From Vitis vinifera (taxonomy: Eukaryota; Streptophyta; Magnoliopsida; Vitales; Vitaceae): DNA of 64,000 bases. Under the pieces are notes generated by a model, which did not search any database, had not been told where the DNA came from, and saw only the letters and a list, made by a program, of their open reading frames with translations. Location of the stretch: assembly GCF_030704535.1 (NCBI RefSeq), contig NC_081817.1, positions 2,433,001 through 2,497,000 on the forward strand. Reading direction: 5' to 3'. Below, in pieces: positions 11,342 through 24,012 of the stretch (position 1 is the first letter of the stretch; the number at the start of each line of letters is the position of its first letter). The position numbers and the translations under genes are program-made.

Positions 11342-12363
11342 AGAATTATGTTGGATTTCAAGTGCTACTTTCAGAAATACTCAAGGCTTTTGTTTTGCAA
11401 AGTTTCTGGTTTTGTAAGCAGAAGATTAAATCTGCTTATTTATGGAGGGTTCGAAACTGCGACGGCATCTATGCAGACCAAGCAAGCTTCTGCCAATGGC
11501 TTGCTTTTTAAAAGTTACGAAGGACTTCTTAGCTTATATATCCACCCTCACAAGTAGAACTTTGCATTATTAGCACCAGGGTTTGAATCTAAAGGCATTT
11601 TTTTAGAGAAATGCAGCTCTTACCACTGTCATTATTACGCCCATTTACATCACTCCACTCCGTTCATGAATGAAAAAATTAATTTTACCGAAAGCATAGC
11701 TGAAGAAGCTGAGAAGTGAATCATATGGTTAAACCACCAATTTTCTTACAGTCGGTTTTTGACTTTCAAATATGCTAACAGGGAAACAAATATGTAAAAT
11801 TGTGAATGACCTCTCATCAAATGAACCTCTGATATCATGTTAAACTAACAATTTTCCTAAAAGCTTGACTTGTAGGATTTGTGTTCATAATGTATATTAT
11901 GCTTCTTTAATACTTCTAATATCACATTGAAATCTCTCCAGAAAATCGATAGTGTAAGGTTGATATTGGCAACTTCAAAGTTACAGTTCCATCAATTTAT
12001 ATACAAAATGATGTACATAATAAAGATACATGAGATTTTAATGTGGTTGGACTAGACCTACATCCATGAATAAGAAGAAACACTTTACCATGCCATAGAA
12101 AAGATAATAAAGGATATAAACCAAATAAAAAAACAACTATTATGTCCTTGTTTTTACTCTACACCCCGAACTATCTTGAATAACCTTATGTCTACTCCTT
12201 GTATCTTCATAAGTTCATCATCATGTTATAACCTTTTCCCTAAATGACTAACAATATTTATATACATATTCTTAATAATTAACATTTTTATTTTATAAAG
12301 AAAACTAATATTAAAATGATATATGACTATGGAAAATATTTTGTATAACATTCTTTATACAAA

Positions 12364-12658
12364 TAGGAGTTTGAAGCTTCATTCAAACACAAACAACAAC
12401 AATTGATCGAAGTTCTTTTTACTAAAGCAAGACAAGACTTAATTTATAAATTTCCTCCTCAACCTTCAGGCTTTGCCTGTTAGAACTGTGATCGGTCTCC
12501 TTACAAAGAAGAGCAAGCTAGGTTGCCTCGGTAACTTGTATGAGACTGTTGAAAATCTCAGTGAAAGCACCTACCTTAATTGGACTCACTCTTTAAACAA
12601 TCATGTTGAGTTTTGTTTTGTTTTATGATAGGGTTTGAAGCTGCTGAAGGAAGCTTGG
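12364..12658 (+). pseudogene. DUF674 N-terminal fragment, unit 3 locus P
   Basis: Here the start codon equivalent is AGG (ATAGGAGTTTGAAGC), and the copy has extra bases after the CAACAACAATTG run. The signature LFN, LPVRTVIGLLTKK and CLGNLYETVENL is recognisable across frames. It ends at GGGTTTGAAGCTGCTGAAGG, the terminal-exon remnant. Confidence 0.7.
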
Positions 12659-13000
12659 TTATGTGAGATATTCCTTAAGAACATTGTTTATACCATTGCT
12701 AAGAAAGAATAGAACCTAAAAATTTTTTAGGAGAAGGGAAAGAATCAAAATTCAAAACCATACTTACAAAAAGAGAACCAAAACCATTAATTAAGGAAAA
12801 AGGAAAGAACCAAAACCACTTTGTCTTTTCTTGTATACATAATGAAATTAAAACAAGAAGAAAGCCATTAATTCCACTTCAATCACTAGTTAGTTATTTT
12901 AATTTCATCTTTTTTTTTCTCTCTCTCTCTCTATCTCTATTTTAGTTTTGAAGCTCAATTCTAGGTACTTAAAAGCTAGTAGGCTACTTTTCTCGAGGAA

Positions 13001-14457
13001 ATGGCTCCCGAGTCAGGTAAGCTTACCAAACTTAGTTGAATTATATGTTTGTTAATTTCCTTGTTTTCTTGATTAATTAAGTTGCTCCAAACCTAAATGG
13101 TTCTCACGACTTAAAAATACGTTTATATTAATATAAACATATTTTTAAGCCATGAGAACCATTTAGATTTGGAGCAATTTAAGAAAAAATTTCACCTATT
13201 TGATATAGGATATTATGAAGGTATATACACACGCACACATGTTCCTCTTAACCTTATAAATACATTTTGAAGCCACAAAAACCTTTTGAGCCGAAAACGG
13301 ACAGTATCTATATGGTTGAAAGCAAGTGGTTACATTACAAATTTTGGTTGTGGTTCAAAACTAATTTTGGTTTTATGGTCCAATTCATGCATGGCAACTA
13401 AAGCAGCCCCTAAGATGAGCTTGAAGCTTCTAATCAACAAAAAGGACAATAAAGTTGTCTTTGCTGAAGCTGAATATTCTTTCATAGATTTCCTATTCAA
13501 CCTCCTGACTTTGCCCATTGGCACCATCGTGAGTTTCCTCCCAAAAGAAAATTGCCTAAGAAACCTGCATGAAAGTATCAACAAACTGGAAGAAGCATAC
13601 TTGCTGCCTAACCAGAGCAATGACTCGCCCCTAAAACTGAATACACCAGTCGATGCTATTCTTCCTTTCTTTGATCTTCCTTTATCATGGAGTGATAGAC
13701 ATGTGAAGGACGACTTGGTTACGTACATGGTGGCTAATGACTTGTCGGTTACACCCATGTCTATGACATCAACCATGGCTCTGTTTAAAAAGTACAACAT
13801 AAGTGAAGTTGGTGTTCTTGAGGAAAAGGTGGTTGCCATTGGCCTTGAAGAGGTAAACAATTCTCTGGCTTATTGAGCTTTATTGATTTATTTTCTGCCC
13901 TAATTTCTTGCATATTTGGTTGGAGTTATCCTTTTCCCAAGACACGATTAATCTAGATGTTACTTGCAAATTATTATGCTTTGTTTGCTAATTGATTTTA
14001 AAAATAGTTTTCTGTATTATAGAATAAATAGAAAAAACATGTTTTCAATTAAGAAATAGAAAACATAATATTTTTAAATAATATTTTTTAGTTCATTGTT
14101 TTTATTTTTATTTTTAGAGTTGCTTTAAAAAATATTTTTAAAACACATTTAAAAACATGAAGAAAAAAAAATAGGTTAACGAACATTTTAGGTTCCCCAA
14201 CACATTTTTATTCTACAAATTATCATAAAATAGTTTTAAAGAACCGTTCTCAAGAAGTGTTTTCCACAAATGTTTTAAAAAACAGTCTTAATTTTTTGTT
14301 TGAAGTTTTGAATGGTACTTTCTTTCTAATGTTGACTTAATCAATCTTTTTGTTCACTTTTCAGGCTTTGGACCTGTTGCATTGTGCTTTGCATTCCAAG
14401 GAAGCTCTCACTAAGGTTTTCCTTGAGAAAGAAGAAACAAAAACAAAAGAAGGATAA
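13001..14457 (+). CDS. Compact DUF674 protein with longer C-terminus, unit 3 locus B
   Basis: Exons 13001-13016, 13404-13852 and 14365-14457 give 185 aa. The N-terminus is MAPESAAPKMSLKLL; the first exon ends TCAG|GTAAGC. The terminal exon reads ALDLLHCALHSKEALTKVFL and then continues, because the TAG of most copies is GAG here, adding EKEETKTKEG before TAA. Unit 5 has GGG at this codon. Since FLGK is the usual DUF674 ending, the longer form may be ancestral. The first intron holds a 96-bp palindrome (13082-13177). Confidence 0.75.
13082..13177. repeat. 96-bp imperfect palindrome in the first intron of unit 3 locus B
   Basis: Arms 13082-13129 and 13130-13177 are reverse complements with few mismatches, centred on GTTTATATTAATATAAAC. 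The ends read TTGCTCC and GGAGCAA. Other units hold only collapsed forms at the same place, for example 8398-8457 in unit 2. This could be a foldback or MITE-like insertion, or an element able to form a long RNA hairpin in the intron. Confidence 0.8.
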
Positions 14458-15683
14458 GGGGATGATTTAGTTTGTTCTCTTCCCTTACAATCTATAAATT
14501 TGGTTGTTTGAGGGCTAAACCATTGGAGTATGTAAACTCTCTTTGTTCTTGAATTTGTAACAATAATAAAGTCCTAAATCTCTAAATAATGTTTATGCTT
14601 AATTGTCTTTATATAACGTAAACTCTTTTTGTCCTTATAAAGAATATTTGCAGAGCTCCAATTTTATAGAACTGGAATAAGAATAATAATAATAAAAATT
14701 AATGTGCTATACAATTTTTCAAAGATCATTCCAAAATAAAGAGAAAAAGAAGGTGAGATTTGTGTGATAGGGCATTCAAATAAGAATAATTTGGGTATAT
14801 TGCGAGACTACTTCAAAGATAAAAGTATTATGACTATGTGGTAATGTTTTTCAAGTGGTTATCAAAAAATAGTATTTCAAAACAATTCTTAAAAAGTTAC
14901 CAATTATTTTCAAGAATAAAATCATGTTTGAGAATCAAATATGAAAAATAATTTTCATTACTTGTTCTTTATGAAGATATTATGAAGTTAAGTATAATAT
15001 AAAACCTCTTAAAGAATTCTTCAGTAAAAATGCTCTATAAAAAATTGTTCGAATCCATCAAAACCAACCAATTTGGTTCAATTTTTAATATTCCTGAAGT
15101 TTAGTTAGGTTTTGGAATTGTGGAAATTGATTTAATTGATTCAATGTTTATTTTTATATCCATTTTTCTTATCCCCTAATTGACAAAAATGGAATCAAAA
15201 CGATGTTCTAAAATTTGTATTTCTTGTATGTGTGTAGACTCTATTTAAGTAATTCATTAATCATTACACTCAAATCAATTTTCAAATACAAAAATCATAT
15301 TTCAAACAAAAATTTTAAATATATTTGAGACTTTATTTCCAAAAGAGTTTTAAATAACTTTTGAAAATTAATTCTATTTAAAATTGTATGTTTTCTTTAA
15401 GAAATATTTTTGAAAATAAATTAAAAATAATAATTTTTAAGATATTCCTTTAGAACATTGCTACTACAATAATGACAATAAAATTAAGTATATATATGAG
15501 TTTGGTTATGTAAGATATTTCTTCCGAACATTGCTTATAACACGGTTAATAAAGAATAGTACCAAAAAAAAAAAAAAAAAACAAAAGGCTTTTGAGGAGA
15601 AATGAAAGAATTAATCAAAATTCAAGAAGTCCCACATTCTTGCTCATTATCCATCCGTTGTTTGTCCTTTTTGCCATGGCGCT

Positions 15684-16232
15684 ATGGCTAGTGAGGCAAA
15701 TTACATTTTTTCAGACACTGAAAAAGCCCAGGAAGGTTATGTGAAAGGGGCGGTGACATATATGGTAACGGATGCTTTGGTTGTGAAGCCTCTTTCCACT
15801 ATGTCCATTGTTGATCTCCTCAACAAGTCCAATATAAATGAAGTGGGAGGTGAACTGGAAGAGAAGGTGGTTGATTCCACCATGCGTGAAGTATGTGATC
15901 TAACCATCTGTAGCTCTTTTAGATTGAATAGCCTATCTTGATCATAATGTTATATAGAGTTGTATAGTGCTTATCTGCCTCATTCACGGATTGGTTTTTC
16001 CGTATTGATAATCCTTCCATCTCATTGTTTATAATCAAATTAAACTGAACTATTTATATATAGTAGTGGGTCAGATTTCTTTATGTTATTTCTTCTTAAA
16101 TGAATGCTGTTGCTATCACTTCTCATGTTCTGTTTGCACTCATGATAGGGTTTGAAGCTGCTGATAAACGCATCGCTCCAGTCCAAAACTGCCTTGACGA
16201 ATGTCTTCCTTGGGAATACAGGCCAGGCATAA
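15684..16232 (+). CDS. DUF674 C-terminal half-module protein, unit 4 locus A
   Basis: Exons 15684-15890 and 16149-16232 give 96 aa. This copy has VKGAVTYMVTDAL, with the Tyr usual in DUF674 proteins, where units 1, 2 and 6 have Asp. It starts MASEANYIFSDTEKAQEG. Splice sites and the terminal ASLQSKTALTNVF motif are intact. It is the best-preserved A copy by family similarity, but still lacks the N-terminal half. Confidence 0.65.
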
Positions 16233-17252
16233 AGAATTATGTTGGATTTCAAGTGCTACTTTCAGAAATACTCAAGGCTTTTGTTTTGCAAAGTTTCTGG
16301 TTTTGTAAGCAGAAGATTAAATCTGCTTATTTATGGAGGGTTTGAAACTGCGACGGCATCTATGCAGACCAAGCAAGCTTCTGCCAATGGCTTGCTTTTT
16401 AAAAGTTACAAAGGACTTCTTAGCTTATATATCCACCCTCACAAGTAGAACTTTGCATTATTAGCCCCAGGGTTTGAATCTAAAGGCATTTTTTTAGAGA
16501 AATGCAGCTCTTACCACTGTCATTATTACGCCCATTTACATCACTCCACTCCGTTCATGAATGAAAAAATTAATTTTACCGAAAGCACAGCTGAAGAAGC
16601 TGAGAAGTGAATCATATGGTTAAACTACCAATTTTCTTACAGTCGGTTTTTGACTTTCAAATATGCTAACAGGGAAACAAATATGTAAAATTGTAAATGA
16701 CCTCTCATCAAATGAACCTCTGATATCATGTTAAACTAACAATTTTCCTAAAAGCTTGACTTGTAGGATTTGGGTTCATAATGTATATCATCCTTCTTTA
16801 ATACGTATAATATCACATTGAAATCTCTCAAGGAAATTGATAGTGTAAGGTTGATATTGGCAACTTCAAAGTTACAATTCCATCAATTTATATACAAAAT
16901 GATGTACATAATAAAGACATATGAGATTTTAACGTGGTTTGACCAAACCTACATCCATGAATAAGAAGAACCACTTTACCATACCATAAAAAATACAATA
17001 AAGAATATAACCAGATAAAAAGACAACTATTATGTCCTTGTTTTTACTTTACACCCTGAACCATCCTGAAACCTTATGTCTACTCCTTGTATCTTCATAA
17101 GTTCATCCATCATGTTATAACTTTTTCCCTTAATGACTTACAATATTTATATACATATTCTTAATAATTAACATTTTTAATTTATAAAGAAAACTAATAT
17201 TAAAATGATATGCGACTATAGAAAATATTTTGTATAACATTCTTTATACAAA

Positions 17253-17543
17253 TTTGAGTTTGAAGCTTCTATTAGACACAAACAACAACAATTGAAGTCA
17301 TTTTTACTAAAAGAAGACAAGACTTAATTTATAGATTTCCTCTTCAACCTTAAGGCTTTACCTGTTAGAACTGTGATTAGTCCTCTTACAAAGAAGAGCA
17401 AGGTAGGTTGCCTCGATAACTTGTATGAGAGTGTTGAAAATCTCAGTGAAAGCACCTACCTTAATTGGACTCACTCTTTAAACAATCATGTTGAGTTTTG
17501 TTTTGTTTTATGATAGGTTTTGAAGTTGTTGAAGGAAGCTTGG
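17253..17543 (+). pseudogene. DUF674 N-terminal fragment, unit 4 locus P
   Basis: The start codon equivalent is TTG (AATTTGAGTTTGAAGC). The frameshifted signature and the terminal-exon remnant GGTTTTGAAGTTGTTGAAGG (ending about 17537) match unit 2. Confidence 0.7.
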
Positions 17544-17882
17544 TTATGTGAGATATTCCTTGAGAACATTGCCTATACCATTGCTAAGAAAGAATAGAAC
17601 CCAAAAACTTTTTAGGAGAAGGGAAAGAATCAAAATTCAAAACCATACTTGCAAAAATAGAACCAAAACCATTAATTGGGGAGAAAGGAAAGAACCAAAA
17701 CCACATTGTCTTTTTTTATATGCATAATGAAATTAAAACAAGAAGAGAGCCATTAATTCCACTTCAATCACTAGTTAGTTATTTTAATTTCATCTTTTTT
17801 TTTTCTCTCTCCCTCTCTCTATTTTAGTTTTGAAGCTCAATTCTAGGTACTTAAAAGCTAGTAGGCTATTTTTCTCGAGGAA

Positions 17883-19308
17883 ATGGCTCCCAGATCATGT
17901 AAGCTTACCAAACTTAGTTGAATTATATGTTCGTTAATTTCCTTGTTTTCTTGATTAATTAAGTTGCTCCAAACCTAAATGGTTCTCACGGCTTAAAAAT
18001 ATGTTTAGGTCAGGAGCAATTTTTAAGAATTTTTTTCTCCTATTTGATATGGGATATCATGAAGGTATATATATACACACACGTACCTCTTAACCTTATA
18101 AATGCATTTTGAGGCCACAAAAACCTTTTGAGCCAAAAACCGACAGTATCTATATGGTTGAAAGCAAGTGGTTACATAACAAATTTTGGTTATGGTCCAA
18201 AACTAATTTTGGTTTTATGGTCCAATTCATGCATGGCAACTAAAGCAGCCCCTAAGATGAGCTTGAAGCTTCTAATCAACAAAAAGGACAATAAAGTTGT
18301 CTTTGCTGAAGCTGAATATTCTTTCATAGATTTCCTATTCAACCTCCTGACTTTGCCCATTGGCACCATCGTGAGTTTCCTCCCAAAAGAAAATTGCCTA
18401 AGAAACCTTCATGAAAGTATCAACAAACTGGAAGAAGCTTACTTGCTGCCTAACCAAAGCAATGACTCGCCCCTAAAACTGAATACACCTGTCGATGCTA
18501 TTCTTCCTTTCTTTGATCTTCCTTTATCATGGAGTGATAGACATGTGAAGGACGACTTGGTTACGTACATGGTGGCTAATGACTTGTCGGTTACACCCAT
18601 GTCTATGACATCAACCATGGCTCTGTTTAAAAAGTACAACATAAGCGAAGTTGGTGTTCTTGAGGAAAAGGTGGTTGCCATTGGCCTTGAAGAGGTAAAC
18701 AATTCTCTGGCTTATTGGGCTTTAATTGATTTCTTTTCTGCCCTAGATTCTTGCATATTTGGTTGGAGTTATCCTTTTCTCAAGACACAACTAATCAGTA
18801 GATGTTACTTACAAATTATTAAGCCTTGCTTGGTAATTGATTTTGAAAATAGTTTTCTGTATTACAGAATAAACAAAAAAAACATGTTTTCAATTAGGAA
18901 ATAGAAAATATGATGCTTTTAAATAACATTTTTTTAGTTCATTGTTTTTATTTATTTTTTTAGAGTTTCTTTAAAAAATAATTTTAAAAATATGAAAAAA
19001 TGATTAAAAATATAATATTACAGATAAAATTATTTTTAAAAACAGGAAAAAAAATATTAAAGAACGTTTTAGGTTTTCCAACACATTTTTATCCTATAAA
19101 TTATTATAAAATAGTTTTAAAGGACCGTTCTCAATAATTGTTTTCCCTAAATGTTTTCAAAAACAGTCTTAATTTTTGTTTGAAGTTATGAAAGGTACTT
19201 TCTTTTCTAATGTTGATTTAATCCATCTTTTTGTTCACTTTTCAGGCTTTGCTCTTGTTGCATTGTGCTTTGCATTCCAAGGAAGCTCTCACTAAGGTCT
19301 TCCTTTAG
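17883..19308 (+). CDS. Compact DUF674 protein, unit 4 locus B
   Basis: Exons 17883-17898, 18246-18694 and 19246-19308 give 175 aa. The N-terminus is MAPRSSAPKMSLKLL. The body carries FAEAEYSFIDFLFNLLTLPI, VTYMVANDLSVTPMSM and a C-terminus ALLLLHCALHSKEALTKVFL with TAG. The palindromic element in its first intron is reduced to a short form near 17963-18020. The frame is whole. An alternative start is ATG 18233. Confidence 0.75.
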
Positions 19309-20434
19309 AAAGAAGAAACAAAAACAAAAGATGGATAAGGGGATGATTTAGTTTTTTCTCCTCCCTTACAATCTATAAATTTGGTTGTTTGAGAGCTAAA
19401 CCATTCGAGTATGTAAACTCTCTTTGTTCTTGAATTTGTAAAAATCATAAAGTTCTCAATCTCTAAATAATGTTTGTGCTTAATTGTCTTTATATAATGT
19501 AAACTCTTTGTCCTTATAAAGAATCCTTGCATAGCCTCATTTTATAGAACTAGAATAAGAATAAGAAAAAAATTAATGTGCTATACAATTTGTCAAAGAT
19601 CATTCCAAAATAAAGAGAAAGAGGAGGTGAGATTTGTGTGGTAAGGCATTCAAATAAGAATAATTCGGGTACATTAGGAGGTTATTTCAAAGATAAAAGT
19701 ATTATGACTATGGTAATGTTTTTTAAATGGTTATCAGAAAATAGTATTTGAGAACAATTCTTAAAAAGTTATCAATTATTTTCAAGAATAAAATCATGTT
19801 TGAAAATCAAATATGAAAAACAATTTTCATTGCTTGTTTTTTTGTGAAGTTGTTATAGAATTAAGTATAATATAAAACCTTGTAAAGAATTCTTCGATAA
19901 AAATACTTTATAAAAAATTGTTTGAATCCATCAAAATCAACCAAACTGGTTCAATTTTTTATATTAATTGTGAAGTTCATTTAGGTTTTGAAATCGTGGA
20001 AACTGATTTAATTGATTCAATGTTCATTTTTATATTTGTTTTTTTTATTCCCTAATTGACAAAATCGGAATCAAAACAGTATTCTAAAATTTGCATTTTT
20101 TGTATGTGTATAGACTCTATTTAAGTAATTCATTAATAATTACACTCCAATCAATTTTCAAATGCAAAAATCATATTCCAAACAAAAATTTTAAATATAT
20201 TTGAGACTTTATATCCAAAAGAATTTTAAATAACTTTTGAAAATTAATTCTACTTCAAATCGTATGTTTTGTTTAAGAAATATTTTCGAAAATAATTTTA
20301 GAAAAAATAATTCTAAAGATATTCCTTCATAACATTGCTTATAACAAGGTTAATAAAGAATAATACAAACAATAAACAAAAGGTTTTTGAGGAGAAATGA
20401 AATAATTAATCAAAATTCAAGCAGTGCCACATAT

Positions 20435-20906
20435 ATGGTAACGGATGCTTTGTTGTGAAGCCCCTTTCCACTATGTCCATTGTTGATCTCCTCAACAAGT
20501 CCAATATAAATGAAGTGGGAGGTGAACTGGAGGAGAAGGTGGTTGATTCCACCATGCGTGAAGTATGTGATCTAACCATCTGTAGCTCTTTTAGATTGAA
20601 TAGCCTATCTTGATCATAATGTTATATAGAGTTGTATAGTGCTTATCTGCCTCATTCACAGACATTGTTTTTTCCGTATTGATAATCCTTCCATCTCATT
20701 GTTTATAATCAAATTAAACTGAACTATTTATATATAGTAGTGGGTCAGATTTCTTTATGTTATTTCTTCTTAAATGAATGCTGTTGCTTTCACTTCTCCT
20801 GTTCTGTTTGCACTCATGATAGGGTTTGAAGCTGCTGATAAACGCATCGCTCCAGTCCAAAACTGCCTTGACGAATGTCTTCCTTGGGAATACAGGCCAG
20901 GCATAA
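20435..20906 (+). pseudogene. Broken DUF674 C-terminal half-module, unit 5 locus A
   Basis: It shares the unit 3 deletion. In addition one G is missing in GATGCTTTGTTGTGAAG compared with GCTTTGGTTGTGAAG, so the frame from ATG 20435 stops after seven codons. The donor (ending 20562), the acceptor and exon 2 (20823-20906, GLKLLINASLQSK...) remain intact. It is a host gene fragment in decay. Confidence 0.75.
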
Positions 20907-21942
20907 AGAATTATGTTGGATTTCAAGTGCTACTTTTAGAAATACTCAAGGGTTTTGTTTTGAAAAGTTTCTGGTTTTGTAAGCAGAAGATTAATCTGCT
21001 GTCAGCATCTTAATTTATGGAGGGTTTGAAACTGCGATGGCATCTATGCAGACCAAGCAAGCTCCTGCCAATGGCTTCCTTTGTAAAAGTTACAAAGGGC
21101 TTCTTAGCTTATGTGTCTACCCTCACAAGGTAGAACTTTGCGTTATTAGCCACAGGGTTTGAATCAAAAGGAATTTTTTTAGAGAAATGCAGCTCTTACC
21201 ACTATCATTATTAGACCCATTTACATCACTCCACTCCGTTCATGAATGAAAAAATTAATTTTACCGAAAGCATAGCTAAAGAAGCTGAGAAGTGAATCTT
21301 ATTGTTAAACTACCAATTTTCTTGCAGTCATTTTTTTGACATTCAAATATGCAAATAGGGAAATAAATATGTAAAATTGTGAAAGACCTCTCCTCAAATG
21401 AACCTCTAATATCATGTTAAACTAACAATTTTCCTAAAAACATGACTTGTAGGATTTGGGTTCATAATGTAGATCATGCTTCTCTAATACTTATAATATC
21501 ACATTGAAATCTCTCAAGGAAATTGATAGTGTAAGGTTGATATTGGCAACTTCAAAGTAACAGTTCCATCAATTTATATACAAAATGATGCACATAATAA
21601 AGATACATGAGATTTTAACGTGGTTGGACCAGACCTACAGCCATGAGTAAGAAAAACCACTTTACCATGCCATAGAAAATATAATATAGGATATAAACCA
21701 AAAAAAAGAAAACAATTGTTATGTCCTTGTTTTTACTCTATACCCCCAACCATCCTGAATAACCTTATGTCTACTCCTTGTATCTTCATAAGTTCCTCAT
21801 CATGTTATAACCTTTTCCCTAAATGACTAACAATATTTATATACATATTCTTAATAATTAACGTTTTTATTTTATAAAGAAAACTAATATTAAAATGATA
21901 TATGATTATAGAAAATATTTTGTATAACATTCTTTATACAAG

Positions 21943-22233
21943 TATGAGTTTGAAGTTTCTATTAGACACAAACAACAACAATTGAAGTCCTTTTTACTGA
22001 AGCGAGACAAGACTTCATTTATAAATTTCCTCTTTAACCTTCAGGCTTTGCCTGTTGGAACTGTGATCAGTCTCCTTACAAAGAAGAGCAAGCTAGGTTG
22101 CCTCGATAACTTGTATGAGAGTGTTGAAAATCTTAGTGAAAGCACCTACCTTAATTGAACTCACTCTTTAAACAATCATGTTGGGTTTTGTTTGGTTCTA
22201 TGATAAGGCTTGAAGTTGCTGAAGGAAGCTTGG
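21943..22233 (+). pseudogene. DUF674 N-terminal fragment, unit 5 locus P
   Basis: It starts ATGAGTTTGAAGTTTCTA as in unit 1 and carries LPVGTVISLLTKK and CLDNLYESVENL across shifted frames. It ends with the GGCTTGAAGTTGCTGAAGG remnant. It has no usable frame. Confidence 0.7.
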
Positions 22234-22566
22234 TTATGTGAGATATTCCTTGAGAACATTGGCTATACTATTGCTAAGAAAGAATAGAACCCAAAATCTT
22301 TTTAGGAGAAGGGAAAGAATCAAAATTCAAAACCATACTTGCAAAAAGAGAACCAAAACCATTAATTAAGGAGAAAGGAAAGAACCAAAACCACTTTATC
22401 TTTGCTCATATATATAATTAATTTAAAACAAGAAGAGAGTCATTAATTCCATATCAAGATCACTAGTTAGCTATTTTAATTTCATCTCTTTTTTTTCTCT
22501 TTCTATTTTTGTTTTGAAGCTTAATTCGAAGTACTTAAAAGTTAGCACACTACTTTTCTCGAGGAA

Positions 22567-24012
22567 ATGGCTTCCATGTCATGTAAGCTTACAAAACTTA
22601 GTTGAATTATATGTTTGTTAATTTTCTTATTTTCTTGATTAATTAAGCTGCTCTAGACCGTGAGAACCCTTTAGGTCTGGAGGAGTTCAAGAAATTTTTT
22701 CTCTTGTTAATTTGATATGGGATATCATGAAGGTATATACAGACACACACACACATTCCTCTTAACCTTATAAATACATTTTGAAGCCACAAAAACCTTT
22801 TGAGCCCAAAACCGATAGTATCTATATGGTGGAAAGCAAGTGGTTACATAACAAATTTTGGTTATGATCCAAAACTAATTTTTGTTTTATGGTCCAATTT
22901 ATGCATGGCAACTAAAGCAACCCCTAAGATGAGCTTGAAGCTTCTAATCAACAAAAAGGATGATAAAGTTGTCTTTGCTGAAGCTGAATATGATTTCATA
23001 GATTTCCTATTCAACCTCCTAACTTTGCCCATTGGCACCATCGTGAGTTTACTCCCAAAAGAAAATTGCCTAAGAAACCTGCATAAAAGTATCAACAAAC
23101 TGGAAGAAGCTTACTTGCTGCCTAACCAAAGTGTGGACTCGCTCCTAAAAATGAATACACCAGTCGACGCTATTCTTCATTTCTTTGATCTTCCTTTGTC
23201 ATCGAGTGATAGACATGTGAAAGACGGCTTAGTTACCTACATGGTGGCTGATGACTTGTCGGTAACACCCATGTCCATGACATCAACCATGGCTCTGTTT
23301 AAGAAGTACAACATACAAGAAGTTGATGTTCTTGAGGAAAAGGTGGTTTCAATTGAGTTCGTAGGGGTAAACAATTCTCTACCTTGTTGGGTTTTAATTG
23401 ATTTCTTTTCTGCCCTATATTCTTGCAGATTTGGTTGGAGTTATCCTTTTCACATGACACAATTAATCAATAGATGTTACTTGCAAATTATTAAGCCTTG
23501 TTTGATAATTGATTTTGAAAATAGTTTTTTGTCTTTCAGAATAAACAGAAAAACACGTTTTCAATTATGAAATAGAAAACATGATGTTTTTAAATAACAT
23601 CTTTTAGTTAATTGTTTTATTTGTTTTTTTAAGAGTTGTTTTAAAAAATAATTTTACAAATATGAAAAAAATGATTAAAAATATAGTATTAAATGTAAAA
23701 AAAAAAAAAATTAACATTAAAAAAATAGATTGAAGAACTTTTTAGGTTCTCCAACACATTTTTATTCTATAAATAATTATAAAATAGTTTTAAAGAACCG
23801 TTCTCAAGAAGTGTTTTCCATAATTGTTTTAAAAAACAGTCTTAATTTTTTCTTTGAAGTTTTGAAAGGTACTTTCTTTTCTAATGTTGACTTAATCAAT
23901 CTTTTTGTTCACTTTTCAGGCTTTGGACCTATTGCATTTTGCTTTGCATTCCAAGGAAGCTCTCACTAAGGTCTTCCTTGGGAAAGAAGAAACAAAAACA
24001 AAAGAAGGATAA
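22567..24012 (+). CDS. Compact DUF674 protein with longer C-terminus, unit 5 locus B
   Basis: Exons 22567-22582, 22918-23366 and 23920-24012 give 185 aa. The N-terminus is MASMSSTPKMSLKLL. The body shows FAEAEYDFIDFLFNLL and VTYMVADDLSVTPMSM; the end of exon 2 reads SIEFVG as in unit 1. The terminal exon is ALDLLHFALHSKEALTKVFL followed by GKEETKTKEG and TAA, because GGG replaces the TAG of most copies. This is the fullest B copy and a good reference for the family in this array. Confidence 0.78.

Larger units (their letters stand above)
9746..14427 (+). repeat. Array unit 3
   Basis: The spacer is 9746-10740. The leader of locus A is shortened by a deletion that also removes the first part of A exon 1. 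A is at 10871-11341, the degenerate terminal exon near 11444-11557, non-coding AT-rich DNA at 11560-12360, P at 12364-12658 and B at 13001-14457. The end given here corresponds to the stop position of other units; the actual stop is 30 nt further on. Confidence 0.88.
14428..19308 (+). repeat. Array unit 4
   Basis: Spacer 14428-15500 is AT-rich without a gene. A lies at 15684-16232, the degenerate terminal exon near 16335-16448, an AT-rich non-coding stretch at 16450-17250, P at 17253-17543 and B at 17883-19308. Its closest relative is unit 2, at a nearly constant offset of 9,562-9,564 bp. Confidence 0.9.
19309..23982 (+). repeat. Array unit 5, mosaic
   Basis: The left part, to about 20535, follows unit 3 (same A deletion, offset about 9,564 bp). 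From about 20665 it follows unit 1 (offset 19,084 bp). The switch falls in the intron of locus A, between the shared GGAGGAGAA of exon 1 and the CAGACATTG variant of the intron. Spacer 19309-20330 and the stretch 21130-21940 hold no gene. Confidence 0.85.

Noticed and set aside
13330-13860. 176-aa open frame on the - strand opposite locus B of unit 3
   Set aside because: It mirrors the coding frame of B, recurs in pieces in other units only because the units are copies, and has no family signature.
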